From contig NC_086253.1 of assembly GCF_021018805.1 (NCBI RefSeq), positions 35,279,583 to 35,343,582 on the forward strand: 64,000 nt of DNA, read 5' to 3'. The stretch's first letter is position 1, and each line of letters starts with the position of its first letter. Below are positions 1-12,658 of this stretch, piece after piece. A program made the translations under genes and the position numbers. This stretch comes from Prinia subflava. Its lineage: Eukaryota > Chordata > Aves > Passeriformes > Cisticolidae. Under the pieces are notes generated by a model, which saw only the letters and a program-made list of their open reading frames with translations, was not told where the DNA came from and made no database searches.

Positions 1-1570
1 TTCCATTGACATTTATTAATTTTCTCAGAAGCCTCAGATGATCAGTGTTTCCTATGTACTCTTTTATTATTAGTTCATATGAACTTTTCTGACTTCTCTT
101 TGGCTTACAGTATTTGTAAGCAAGAAACACATTTGACATTGGTATATAGCAGTGGTCAAAAACCTACATGCAAGTGCTCAAAGTAAACCAACTCTTCACC
201 GCCACCATCACTCCTAAAACTGAAACCTCAAAACATAGGCTTGCATTTTCTCTGTAGCATATTATACTCCTCAAAAGATGTTCACTTTTCTAAAAGCGTT
301 GTTCAAAAAATGTACACTGGAAGACTCAGTTGAGCAGCTCAGTATTACAAATCCTGAACAGACTCTTAAGTTGGGTCAACTCTCTTACCACATTCCTAAG
401 AGTGATCACAGGATATATCCCACCATGGTTCAAGAATACCAACACATTCTCACCTCCTTTTAAGACTGTCTTGTACATGTCATTAGTTAGATATAGCTTG
501 CCCTAAGGATTATCATCAGTCAAATAATAAAGAAATAAATAACTTTGGATGATGCTAAATGTATAGAAGTGAGAGATTGTACACAGTACACAACATTATA
601 GTTATGAAATTTAGCAGCTTATAATTTGACAATATATCATTTCTGTGTTGCTTTTATTCTGTACAGGCTAAAGACAAATAGAGATGTATTTTATGGAGAT
701 GTGTTTTGGGTGCATTAAGTCTCCTCCACAGACAGCAGAATGAGTATTTTGGGGTTATTCACTTGATTTTGTATTACCTAAAGTGCCAGTTTTGCTACAG
801 ATTGATGTCTTGGTAGAGTTCAAGATCACACTGGTAAACCTCAATTCTGTAGGATTTTTTTTAATTTGTTTTGAACAACAGTAAGCAGTCTATTTTTACT
901 GCTGAGTGCTAGATTCCTAACTGTGTGAAATTTCTTCTAGATTTCTGAAATGTATGAAATTTAGCTTACGTAGCAGCTAGTGTCTTCTGCCACATTAATA
1001 TCTTTAATAAGTTTAAGGAAAGAAACTGACTTTTATGTGATCTTCTCCCCGATAAATTTTATTGCATAGGAATGGAGATGAGCTTTGCTGATTAATGGGC
1101 TTGGAACCTGCTGTTTGTTACAGTTATCAGTTTTACAGAACTGTACCAAAACCCTGGTTATTGCAGTAATATTAAGCACATGAAGGATGACCTTTTTGCT
1201 TCATCCCCCACTGCAGTGTGGGTCCCCGGCCTCATCTCCAGGTCACTATCTTGGTTCCATCTTGATCATTATGTTTAGCTATTATAAAACCTTAACATGC
1301 AAAAGGTTAAGACGGTTTCAGTGCAATTACAAAATCTCTGGGATCATTTCATCTTCTAAAATAAACAGATCAGAAAGTTCTAAATTCTTTGTAAACATAT
1401 TTTCAAACGCTTAATTAGTTGTAAACATATTTTTAGGCAAGTCTAACTTGCCTCTGAATATTAAGTACAGAAAACTACATAGCTTCCCACTCCTTCCCTT
1501 TTTTTAGTCTATAAATGTAATGCCTTAAATGAGATTTGTTAAGTACTTACTGGAATGAGAGTAAAGCAAG
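1..1570. other. AT-rich stretch without recognisable gene
   Basis: I see no exon, RNA gene or recognisable repeat here. Open frames are short (75 codons or fewer) and resemble no known protein. The composition is the AT-rich, CpG-poor background found over most of the window, consistent with an intron or intergenic DNA. Confidence 0.6.
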
Positions 1571-1589
1571 CTGTGGACAAAGGAAAAAG

Positions 1590-1683
1590 TCATTTACCTG
1601 GAATTCTGCAAGGTATTTGACATGGCCCCCCACAACACCCTTCTCTGTAAATTGAGAGGTCTGTATTTGATGGATGGACATTA
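1590..1683 (+). mobile_element. CR1 LINE fragment, left part of an interrupted copy (reverse transcriptase)
   Basis: Translating from about 1571 gives a degenerate CR1 reverse transcriptase. The block reading YLEFCKVFD corresponds to the family's YLDFSKAFD catalytic block, followed by a PHN-LL-KL stretch and the start of the next conserved block. The similarity stops abruptly after GATGGATGGACATT near 1682 and resumes about 340 bp later at 2024, so this is the left arm of a copy split by another insertion. The element is 5'-truncated, as most genomic CR1 copies are, and cannot encode a protein. Family identification rests on recalled CR1 sequence; exact edges are uncertain by roughly 20 bp. 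Confidence 0.75.
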
Positions 1684-2022
1684 TTGAGCCTCCAGGGTGG
1701 TCTTAATGGGGCCTTTCAGTATCTAAAAGGAGGATATGAGAGAGCTAGAGAGGTACACAGTGATAGAACAAGGCTTTAAACTGAAAGAGGGTAAGTTTAG
1801 ATTGGATTTTAGGAAGAAATTCTTTACTGTGACACTGGTAAGACATAGGGACAAGTTGGCCAGAGCAGTTGTAAGTGTGCCATCCCTGGAAATGCCTGTT
1901 CAGGCTGGATGGGGTTCTGAGCAACCTGACCTTGTGAAAGCTGTCCTTGTCCACGCCACAGGGCTTGGAACTAGGTGGTCTCTAAGGTGCCCTCCAAGCC
2001 AAACCATTCTATGATTCCATGA
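1684..2022 (+). mobile_element. CR1 LINE 3' end, inserted inside another CR1
   Basis: This is a nearly colinear CR1 3' terminus. It has the GGCCTTTCAGTATCTAAAAG block, AAACTGAAAGAGGG, the AGGAAGAAATTCTTTACTGTG block, CATCCCTGGAA, GGCTGGATGGGG and the closing AACCATTCTATGATTCCATG, which is one version of the diagnostic avian CR1 tail. About 340 bp survive, so the copy is strongly 5'-truncated. It lies on the plus strand, the same orientation as the older CR1 it interrupts. A possible short target duplication is ACATT (1678-1682) and CCATT (2023-2027), with one mismatch. Non-coding. Confidence 0.85.
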
Positions 2023-2357
2023 CCATTTGGTGGGTAAGAAACCGGATGGATGGTTACATCCAGAAGGTAGCGGTGAATGGCTCAGCGGTCAGATGAAGAT
2101 CAGTAATGGGTTGTGTCCCTCAGGGGTCCCTACTGGGATCAGCACTGTCTAATGTCTTCATCAATGTGGGACTAAATCAGTTATTCATTCCACGAGACTG
2201 AGGGTACTGTCAGCAGGTTTGCAGACAGCACCAGGCTCAGCGGTGCAGCTGGCAGGCCTGAAGAACGGAACAACATCCAAATGGATCTACACAAGCTTGA
2301 GGAGTGGGGTCCCACAGAAATCTCAGGAGGTTCAACAAGGCCAACTGCAAGACACTG
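2023..2357 (+). mobile_element. CR1 LINE fragment, right part of the interrupted copy
   Basis: Continues the reverse transcriptase left off at 1683. It has a GGTGGGTAAGAAACCGG block, GTGTCCCTCAGGGGTCCCTA (the conserved PQGS-type block), then GTTTGCAGACAGCACCAGGC, where the catalytic FADD motif reads FADS. It continues to GGTTCAACAAGGCCAAC and stops near 2357 without a 3' tail, so this copy has also lost its end. Reading 1590-1683 directly into 2023-2357 gives uninterrupted CR1 order, which shows the 340-bp block between them is a later arrival. The reading frame is broken. Confidence 0.78.
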
Positions 2358-3695
2358 CAGATTCTCAAATATAGTACAGCAGGTGATTCACTAAACTATT
2401 TATTGCCTTGACACTAATATACAATACTAATTTCAAACATTTTTGAAGTGTAAGGGAACTCAATGGCTTCCAGACACACCTAAAACTCAGTTCTTTTATT
2501 GGTTGCATCAGTCCATGATGACCTTATAGAATGGTAAATGCATATTTTGTTACTTAAGTGTAGCAAAGTTGTATCCTAAGAACCTTATTTGTCATGCCTA
2601 AAATACATTTCAAATTTTATCTGTGAAAGAAGAAAATTACCTTAACAAATTTGGATCACTATTACACAGTCAATAATTGTCATTACATTCCTCTCGACTG
2701 ATATAACAGTGTCTGCTTCTGGTGTCTTCAGACCTAAACCATTTGAAGATTATAAGCGTTTAAAAAGACAATCCATCTACAAAATGAGTAAGCTTTGGAG
2801 TCTTTGGGCATGTCAACATGTGACAAAACAATCATTAGTCTTTTAAAAATTTCTCTCCTCCCTCCTTCCTCCTCCTTCCAAAAACCCCAACTTAAATTAT
2901 TTGGGAAGTCATGGTTGCTTGTACACTATAAAATATCACCTCACTCAATCCCCATAATTTACTTAAGAAAAAAAAATCAAGTTTCTATCCCTTCAAGAAA
3001 TATCAGTCTTGAAGTATATATAGTTTTAAACTATTCAGAGGTTCTGGTTTAAAAAAAATCATTCTACATCCTACTGTGTCAGAATATATCACACTGACAG
3101 TTTTCTTTTTTTTAAAGTATATTCTCAAAAATATCATCACTTTCCATTTTCACTAGCTCTTAGGCATAGTGGGAAAGGAGGAGAGGGAGAGAGACCAAAT
3201 ATGAGTCACAAAATGTAAGCAGCATATAACAGTGAAAAATTCATCTGCTGGACGCCAGTGTAGGACAGACTTCCCTTTTGTACTTCAGAATGTGGCAAGA
3301 CCAAACCTTACTCTCTTTTCCTCCATCACAATCCTACCTTAAATCCTGCTAGTTCTCCTCTTAAGGAACTGCAGACGTAGCTGCTCCAGACAGGTATAAA
3401 GACTGGCATTCACTTACAAAGTCAGCAAATGAGCAAAAATTGGTTGTTCTTACATAATTTCTATGCCCTTGCAGCTGTGCTAGATACTTCCTGAAGACAG
3501 GTATCTTAGATATGAAAAATCAGGGGATGAGAGCTATGTAATACAGACTGTATGTACATATGTACAGAATCAGTACAAGTCTATTATTTTTCTTGGAAGT
3601 TGCATGCAAATGTGTCAGTGCAAGATGTGCTACTGAAATTGGTAAGAGCTCTCATATCGTGAATGCTTTTACCCATTTGTTTCTGTGCTGAATGG
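2358..3695. other. AT-rich stretch without recognisable gene
   Basis: No exon, RNA gene or identifiable repeat is visible. The longest open frame (85 codons near 2.8-3.05 kb) is low in complexity and resembles nothing I know. Confidence 0.6.
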
Positions 3696-3699
3696 GTTA

Positions 3700-4443
3700 T
3701 GTTAGAAATAAGGCGCTTGACACAGCAAATATATCAAGCAGCAATTTAATAATTAATTAATTAGCATGGTAAAGTGTGAGCAAAGGCAGCGCTGGATACA
3801 GTGGAAGGATTTTCCCTTCCGACTGCCCACCGATTGCTGGACCTGCTGGTATTTTATTGGCTATATTCATACATATTCATAAGCTTTTCTCAGCAGTTTC
3901 TATTTCCAATATTTAACGTCATTATTCAATACCTATTGTGGTCTATTTTAAATTTTAATATTCCAGAATGTATTCCCAGGATATGTTTTCCAGGTGGTGG
4001 GGTCCAGCTTCTATTTTTCCAGGTCTATCAATCTTTGATAGTCATGTTCAGTTTTCCTTTTTCAGGAACCATAAATCAGCGAGCTGAAGTCTTTCTTTCG
4101 TGTCTAGGATGTTTTCCCACCTTCTGTGAAGGCCTGGGCCGCCTTCTTATTTCCTTCTTTTGTCTAAAAGCTTTTTTACATTCTAAAACTACAGTTTTAG
4201 TTAAAAATTCTTTAATACAAAACAAGCTTCTAAAGTTATAATTCAAAGATACTTATTACAGAATTGCTTGAGATTTATAATAGGTAATTGCAAGCAAAGT
4301 TTGTTCAAAAACCTTATTTCCATGCTTTCTTCAGTTGTTTATTAGAACTCATCTTTGTAACTGTCCCATGGCCATGTTCTACAACTACAATTACACAGAT
4401 TTTCTCCATTTCCCTGACACGAAACATAACTTTGTATTTCACA
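3700..4443 (-). mobile_element. Solo LTR of an endogenous retrovirus (4-bp duplication, ERV1-like)
   Basis: A 744-bp solo LTR read on the minus strand. The ends are TG...CA, with imperfect terminal inverted repeats: plus-strand left end TGTTAGAAAT, right end ATTTCACA. It is flanked by GTTA on both sides (3696-3699 and 4444-4447), and a 4-bp duplication is typical of gammaretrovirus-like (ERV1) elements. On the minus strand there is a CCAAT box (complement of 3856-3860), then an ATTAAA poly(A) signal (complement of 3745-3750) followed by a T-rich U5 ending CTAACA. No internal retroviral genes are next to it. The 146-codon frame on the opposite strand inside it is a chance frame. The right edge is less certain than the left; CA ends near 4426 or 4474 are alternatives. 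Confidence 0.6.
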
Positions 4444-4447
4444 GTTA

Positions 4448-7400
4448 GAATATGCCATATCTGTAAAATGCCACAGTGAGAGAAGATCCTTATAGTTTAA
4501 GAAAGAAAAAAGTTAAGTGATCCACACTGAAGCTTTATTACAAAAGATCGTAACTGATTAATATGGTTCTCATTATTTATCCACTATTGGGATGTCATAT
4601 TAATGCCTCTAGAGATACATGATAGGGAATAATAAAAGTAACAGGCATGACCCAGTATGACAATGGCTACTTGCCAAGGAGAAAGAATACAGCAGTAAAA
4701 ATACTGGCATGATAATAGTTTTGGTTTTTTTTTACTTGGTATATTTATTGATTATCTCCAATTCTTCAGGTTCCATTGGCCACAGTGTTACAGGGTCCCT
4801 GGCTCAGATGTATCTTTTTACTTGCCAAACCCAAAAGATCCAGGAGAGGAGGTACAGATACAGGCTAAAAAGGCCTTTTTGTTTCTGTGTAACTGCCAGT
4901 GAAAAATAGAGTTTTACAAAAGCATGCAGAGAAAATGAATCAAGCATTTAATCAAAAATCTTTCAGCCAGATTTGAGCATTTCAGGCTGCTTATATTTTT
5001 TACAGTGCACCTTTTCTCTTACTTTGTGTAATCATAAATTATTTAAAATAAGAGGAAAAGTACTACAATAAATATATTATGTAAAATACATTCCTATACT
5101 TCCTATACATCAACTGTGTTAAGAAAATATCTTAAATTTATGAACACATAATAGAAGTAACTAGTAATAAAACTGGATTCTGAACTCCAGCAGAAAAGGG
5201 ATCACTTTGAGTCTTAAGAAACCATTTTCTACTCAAAAATCAGCCTTTTGAACACATGATAATTTGAGATTCATTCACAATTATCATTGCAAGTGTCTGG
5301 AATTTACTTCATGCTGCCAAGTCCAAGATCCAAAATTCAGAAAAGAAACAGAAAATCTAACACAGACTTCTCAAGGAAGTGTCCTGAGCTTCAGTCACAG
5401 TTAGTCTCTATTTACTTATTTTCCAGAAGTGTAAAGAGACAATGCTCCAGAGAGTTGTTGTCCATTTTGAAGATGAAGCACTACAGTGTAACTTACTTTG
5501 ACAGGGAAATTAGGCAAATATCAGGTTTCCTCCATTACTGCTAACTCCTGGCAAATATTCAATAATAACTTAAAGCATTCATTTGAATTTTCTGTAAGTT
5601 CTGTCTATTACTCAAAAATTACCTCTGTATCACATCACTCAGCTTAAAAAGTCTCCATGAGGATTGTTTGCTGAGAGTACTCCTGCCATTACCATGCTTC
5701 AGATGGTGACTGCTCATCCTGACATGAGATATACTTCATTTCAAAGATCCCAGTCAAAATTAGAAACACAATGCTACAGTCATTTGTGTGACAAGCCTTA
5801 TCTTTGTCTTCCATAATTAGCTCTCACTTTTATTCTTCTCTTCACCTTTCACATAAAGTTTAAATCCCCATTTAAAAAAAAGCAATCATAATCCTAGTTA
5901 TCTTCCATATTAATAATCTATCAATCTCTCCCAGCTAAAATTATTAGTTTTACAATTACTGTAGACTTCTTTATTCTCATCCTCAGATACTGCCAATTTT
6001 ACTTCTGTCTCATGCACTTTATTGAGAATATTCTATTCACCAACTTCAGTAATCTATTCAATATGAAATCATTAAAAAAAATCCACTACTCAATCTTCAG
6101 ATGTGTTTACTATTAGGTTATTTCAAATATACTAACAGATTTTTGCTGGAATTTAGTCCCCTTTCAAGTCTAAAACTCTAATCTGTTCAGTATTGCTTTC
6201 CATTTGATTATGGTTATCCCCTCAACGTTCCCACTACATTCTCTAGTGCAACTAATGAAATTCATTTGCATAAGTAACCCACATTTCCATATATTGATAA
6301 GGTAAGTCATACCTTACATTGGCTAGCTACTCCAGCCTCCCAGGCTGCCCTTTTCATTTGAACTCCCACAGGTTAACAGCAACTGTTCCAATTCCTCATT
6401 TCAAGTTCTCCTTAAAGTGAGCACAAATTCCAGCTGATGGAGCTACACAGCTTTGGGTGTAAACCACATTCCCAGCCAACCCCATCAGAGCCCAGTCACT
6501 TTCAAGCTGCCCATATTGTTATAATTGCAAATTACCATCGCTCAGAAGTGCCAGTGAGTCCCTGTCCTTTTACCTGTCATGATTGCTACACTACAGAAAC
6601 TTCTGCTTTTAATTCCGAGTTACTGAACAAAAACAGAGGGACATCTGATTGGGACAGAAGGCGCAGGTGATCCTGACCACTGCGGATACAGACACTGCTA
6701 CAGCTTCCAGGACTGTATGTATCTGGCTCTTACCTCTACAGAAATTATAGTTAACTCTGGCATGTAACCATGCACATCTGAAGAGAAGCCCAGTCAAAAC
6801 TACAAACTGGTTTTCACATTTTCTTCACAATTACAAGGGGAAGAATGGCATTTTAATTGGAAAGAAAGTTTTAAGGGTTGAACAGCAGATCATTTAAAGA
6901 AGCTACCATCAATCAACTTAAAGATCAGAGTCCTAAGTAGGAAGTTCTATTCTTATAGCATAGCAGTAAAGTGACAAGAACAAAAAATACATACATTTAT
7001 TTTAGAGTAAGTAACTAAAAATTAGTTGGTCACTGAAAAACTTCAGTCAATTTAAATGTCTTGAACATACTATTTCCTCCCATGTTTTCATCTTTAAATT
7101 AAGACTCTACTGCTTTCTTCTTGTTGAAGAAATAGTATACATTCCTGTTTAGCTGTGTGTCAAGAAAAATTAGCTTTTAGGACAAAAAGAGATAAGACAT
7201 TAAACTTAGAGTGAAGAGATCCGTGGGTTTCTTCTCTCATTCTAGAAATATCTCTAGCAGAAAATGAGACTAAATATTTATACAGAGAGCAGACTGGTAT
7301 CCCTACAGTCTCTATTTAGGATTTTCACATACTAAGAAACAGCGAAGCTTAATATAGCTGAAATAAAAAAGTCGCCATTTCCAGGGTAGCAAAAAGAAAA

Positions 7401-10400
7401 AGCAACACTCAGTGACTATCTGGTTCTAAAAGAGTAGAAAAAATGCTTTAAATATAAGCAAATATATAGATTTCTCATCCTCAGATTTCAGTGTATTAAA
7501 TCCTAGCTGTTTACAGTGCATCCAGTACTTACTAGACCACATTCTGATTTCTTCTAATGAATGCTTATTGAACAGATGTTTCATTTATTCTCTTAATTTT
7601 CTTTCTTATGCTTTGCTGCTCATCTTTTTTAGAGCAGTTGAAATACAGGAGTTAACAGTAAATGTTATAAATATTATTTTATGACCAAGCTTTGAAAAGC
7701 CAAAACACAGTTTCTTTCCATGTCAGTCAAAAAAAAATCCGAAACCAACGCCCCCCAACAACAACAAACCCCCAAACAGAAATGGCAAAAAAGCTAAGAG
7801 GATGCATAAGTCTGACACAGGTTATTCTTTTCTGTGGAGGTGAAAATACCAGTGGAATACATAAGAGCTTAATCTCTAGCTGGATGCTGAATGTCAAACA
7901 ATAATTGGGAAAGGTTGTAGAGAACTGAGACTAATGCATTCCAGCAGTTCTCTATTTTGAAGCATTTTTGCTTCACAGAGAATAGATAAAGAAATGAAGA
8001 GAAAGATTTTTAAGCAAAAAGAGTATGGAGATATTTTCTTTTGAAAGAGAAAAGTTTTCTAAAACACCTTAATAAATACTTGCTAAAAATGCAGCTCAGC
8101 TGCTCAAGATCTGTATATAGCTTGATGCCACTAGTACGAGTCACCAGCCCTGTTGTCACCTTATAAAACAAGCATGATGAAAAAATGATGTGCCTAATAA
8201 AGAACAATATAATTTAAGAAAAAGTAACAAGATAAATCTAAGGGTTAGGGTGTTTTCCCCCTAAAAACGAGCATTTTTGTAAACAGGGATGCTATTGTAA
8301 TGAGCTAACATGACCTATGATAATAAATATAAAAAAAAATTTAAAAATTTCTTTTCATTTTCTTTTGCTTTGTCTCAGCTATGGTAAAAAACAAACAAGT
8401 GCATTGATTTCTAAGATACTCATATCTGATTACATAATTTATACATGTCCAATCACGTGTCAGTCACTGGAATTTCTTAAGTTGCAAATAAAATTTATGA
8501 AAGTATTTATGAAATATATTACATACTTATCATATGTGTGTTAGAAAAAACAGTATTTGCAACTAAAACAATGTTTCATTGTCTTTCCCACCAAGATCCC
8601 TTACATTTAGATAATAATTAAAATAATACTGAAACATTAACTGAAATTTCAACTTGTCTTTCAATTCTTAATAATACTTGCCTATATGATAGTATAACCA
8701 TATTTTTAAAAATCCCCAAAATGATAGAATATTTTAAGCCAAAATTTTCCAACTTTGGTTTCAATTTGTATTAGCAGAAAACAGGCAGCCTATTCTAGTA
8801 AAAATACAAAAAAAAACACCAAACTGTAGTAATTACATTGAAATCACAATGAACTTAACTAAGTTCAAACAATAAATCTCTTAGACCACTAATTCAATTC
8901 ACCGTGGCTGTTACAATACAGTCATAAATATGCATTAGAAAAGTCAAAATTGCTTTCATCTTTAAAGAAAAATAAAACGTCCTTCGAAACCAAACACGCC
9001 TTCTACAGATATCAGCCACTTCACTGGGAAAGCTTTGCAACCTAGGCACTTGTGCCCCAGAGAGTGCTGCCAGTCTGCAGTCTGATGCCACTGCAGAATT
9101 ACAGCTTACAGGACATTAACAATGCCTGCTATGTCCTCTGAGAAAGGAAGCTCGGCTGGCTGAGCTTCCCAATTTACTCCCAAAGGCAGAAGAACAAAAC
9201 TTCACGAGACTATGTAGCACATCTTTTTAAAACATTTTATAGAGACATGATTATATTTATCAGCAAAGTTATCTTGTACTTATTTAGCTTAGAATGAATC
9301 CTAAGTAAAATTCCTTTGTGTATAATTACTACCCCAAATTACTACCCCAACCACTAAGAAATCTATCAAAATTATGGGCAATACATTCAAGACAAAACAG
9401 TTTTAAAACACAGCTGCCCAAAAATAATTCAGACTTTAGTTACAAATTATTCTTCTAGCAGGATTAAATATTATACCAACCACATCGCATCTAGACAACA
9501 TGAAGGGGTTTCATTACTGTCACAATTTCATTTACCACCACCATCCCCCTTGAAACCACCCTTTTTAACCATCTTTAATCCTGTAAACATTGACTAAATA
9601 GATATAGCTATATTTAAGTTTTATGTTATTTGTTTAGAAAGAATTCCATCTTTGCTGTTAGAAAGACAAATACGAGGAATTTTTCTTCTGTTTTGTTAAG
9701 GGTCTCAATCTCAAAAGATTTGCAAGACTGTAAACCAGAAAGAATAAAAAGGTATTTGTTCACTGCTGACATTTTGAGTGGGTGAAAAAAGGTACCTGTT
9801 GTGTCTTTTTGAATAAATACTGTTGTGATCAGAATCTATAATCATAATTAAGTTCCACCCTTCCCTTCCTATTTCCTGAGTTTAGATGGAGGTGGGTGGG
9901 AAGATGAGGTGCAAGAAAGGTAAATCAATCAGGAGGGCATAGTGAGAAAGTGGGGCTGTTACTGGCATGTGAGGATTAGTATTCCATCTGCTCAGCAAGG
10001 CTGGCTTTACCTGCAAGCAGCAATACTGGCTTTAAGAGTCCTTACTCTCAATCAATTAAGTATTTTGCTTTCTAAAGTAGCTTTATGAGAAACACTTAGC
10101 TTTTTCCGTTGCTTCTTCTATTGTATATTTTTGCATTCTTCAGTTTTCTTTCTTTAGATAGACTGACCTTTCACAGGAGCTGAATCTTGGTGTTGTATCA
10201 GGCAGTTCTAGGATGAATACTTGCAAGAGCGATGTCAATTCCCAACTCAAACACCTTTCTTTGGATCAAAACCTGAAAACATTACGCATCTCCCATTCTT
10301 TTTTACAGAACAAAGAGCTACAAAAACTGATCAAATTTGTCACCTTTTCCTTTCAAGGAGAAAAGTTTTACTCCTGCAAGGTATATGGAAAAAAAAACCA

Positions 10401-11331
10401 AAAACCAACCCCAAAAACTTCAGTATGCTTCCTAAACCCTTTTACTTTTCGAAAATATCCATCATTTGTCATAAGTGTCATCTCTTCTTTAATGGATAAA
10501 CCAGTAAGTCTTCCTACTCAGTTAAATTATTAAAAAAATAAAAACCTGACGTACTCTTCTCTGAAAAAAAAATATATTTTCCCAAGTTCCCAGGAAACTT
10601 ATAATGGCATTCCAGACACTTTATTTCTTCCTACAAAGAAAATAATAACACAATATGCATTTGTGGGTTTAGCAGAATGGAATCTGGAGGGGAAACAGAA
10701 CACTATGGCAGCAAAAACTGGCAACTGTTGATTGATCTTTCTGCCTGAATGCATGAAAAATAATCCCATATGTCTGGATTGTCACTTTCTAATGAACAGA
10801 CAGTATTATTTCCTCTGATTTTTCTAACTTTACTGTCATTTGTTTGAGCAAGCCAAACCTGGTGAAGAAAAAGGAATGAAGGAGAGGAGGAATTGGAGAA
10901 GATGAAGGAAAGTAGTTAAGATGGAAGATAGTGACACATTATTCACTGGAACTGCCACTTAGTTTGCTACACACAAACACCCTACAATTACAGCAGTCTG
11001 CTGTAACTTTAATATAAATACATCAAAACAGTGCTCCATATTCAGTCCATTATGTAACTGTATGGGAATTTCTGTCTTCATATTTTGATAATCCTTGTGA
11101 GAGCGTAAGAGGAGAGAAACAATTGCAAATTAGTTCAGCTTTAAAGAAGTTATGTCTTCAGTTGGACTAGAATTTTTCCTATACTCTTGTTCATTTATCC
11201 TGAAATTCTGGCACATGACATTAGCAGCAGGAATTACAAAAAAGATGTTAGATGCTACTAATGACTAAACTGATTTACCAGGTCAGTACAGATATGTCCT
11301 TGGCATACCCTCTGGGTTAGTGAAACATAAG
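4448..11331. other. AT-rich stretch without recognisable gene
   Basis: Nearly 7 kb with no exon, RNA gene or LTR that I can support. It holds A/C-rich tracts at about 7725-7775 and 10,388-10,425. Two overlapping open frames of 92 and 106 codons at 10.21-10.53 kb run through the second tract and resemble no known protein. A somewhat less AT-rich patch at about 8.98-9.20 kb has no recognisable identity. Confidence 0.55.
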
Positions 11332-11336
11332 CACTG
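11332..11336 (+). repeat. Target-site duplication, left copy (CACTG)
   Basis: Five bases CACTG directly before the TG start of the 1,317-bp LTR, repeated exactly at 12,654-12,658 directly after its CA end. Confidence 0.75.
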
Positions 11337-12653
11337 TGTTGTTGTTGAGGGGGAGGTGAATTTTCCAGGAAGTTGTGGGCAAACCAATCAGCGGTCAGGT
11401 TTTGTGCTGGTACCTGGAGTGGCCACTGTGAGGTTGGGCATGCCTCTGAGAACACAAGGAGACAAAAGCAAGGACTTCAGAGGGATTGTCCAAGTGGCAA
11501 AGTGAGCACACATCTCTCCCCTTCCCCCCAGCTCGCAGGGCTAGGTGGGGAGGGGAGGGGCAAAGCCATGCGGGGCCTCTTCAAGATGAAAGGGTGGAAA
11601 ACTGTGGAGGTGCTCTCTGTCCCTGTTTGCCCACCCCAGGAGAGAGACTCCGCTTCGGAGCTCCGGAATTGATAGTGGTGGCAGCCAGCAGTGAAGAAAG
11701 AGGGTGGGGGGTGGAAAGGGGAAAGAAGAAAAGTTCTTGGCTCTGTAGAGATGTGCCCACAACCCTGTTCAGAGCCAGAAAGTGTTAACTCTTTCTTGGC
11801 AGAAGAAAACTTTTCTAGACATTGATTCTCGTGGCTGGTGGTTTGTAAGAAGAGAGAGAGAGACAGCCTGGGACTGAGATGACAAAGGAAGATGAAAAGA
11901 ATCCTAGATGGCCAGAGATAAAGAGAAGTGGCTTTTTATGGGCTGGACTTTTCTTGCATAATGTTAGCCATAGACTGAACTTGAGTCTCTTTGAACATAA
12001 ACTGCATTTGGGTGGATACAACTGGCTCGACTTTGCTGCAGTGACTGACACTGTAAGAGTGGAGCGAACAGAGAAGAGAAGATCTCTGTTCCTGGAAACC
12101 CTCGGCCCCAGGGGAAAGATGGGGAGAGCTCGGCATGCAAGCATCCTTAAAAGAGCCCTGTATGCAGCTTTGGCCCATGGACAGTGGTGAGAGCACTGGA
12201 CATGGAAAAGAAAGTGTCACCCTGACAGACTTCTCCGGGTGGTGCCATGGGTGACATGGAAACACATAAGGGGTGGACCCGTGTTTTCTGAGGAGCAGTC
12301 TGTGGTGTGAGAGAGGCTTCTCTCTCCCTTGCTGAATTGAAGATTAGTTTTTTGAGTGGTGATTGTTTGATTTAAAACCTAAGGTTTTGGTCTATGGAGG
12401 GTAGTGTAAGGGGTAGAAACTGGGGGAGGAGAAGAAATGTTCTGAGAAGTTTTCATTTCTGTTTTTTTTTGTGTGTGTTTAGGGGTTTTTTTCTTTGCTA
12501 TTTCTGTTCTTATGTAGTTCAATAAAGGGGTTTTTTTCTGTTTTCAAGTTTTAGGCCTGCTATGCTCTGTTCTTGATCACATCCCACACTAGTTGTTAGG
12601 AAAAACATATATTCATGGGTGCATTAGCATCTGGCCAGTGCCAACCCATGACA
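11337..12653 (+). mobile_element. Long solo LTR of an endogenous retrovirus (5-bp duplication, ERVL-like)
   Basis: A plus-strand LTR of 1,317 bp. It begins TGTTGTTGTTGAGG, ends CCATGACA, and is flanked by perfect CACTG duplications; 5 bp is usual for ERVL/ERV3-type elements. It stands out from its surroundings by higher GC and purine-rich blocks (for example 11,690-11,735). Visible signals are a CCAAT box at 11,384-11,388 and an AATAAA poly(A) signal at 12,521-12,526, followed by a T-rich segment and a U5-like tail ending in the CA terminus. No internal gag or pol sequence is attached, so it is a recombined solo copy. Open frames of about 100 codons on both strands inside it (11.37-12.27 kb) are not genes. 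It resembles a songbird LTR that I recall; the subfamily name is not assigned. Confidence 0.8.
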
Positions 12654-12658
12654 CACTG
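12654..12658 (+). repeat. Target-site duplication, right copy (CACTG)
   Basis: Exact repeat of 11,332-11,336. The pair fixes both edges of the LTR and shows the insertion site is intact. Confidence 0.75.

Noticed and set aside
3801..4241. 146-codon plus-strand frame
   Set aside because: It lies antisense inside the minus-strand LTR and resembles no protein.
8240..8252. GGGTTAGGG, telomere-like
   Set aside because: Only about one and a half units; expected by chance.
11373..12265. Several frames of about 100 codons on both strands
   Set aside because: They fall inside the 1,317-bp LTR U3 region; no retroviral or host protein similarity is seen.
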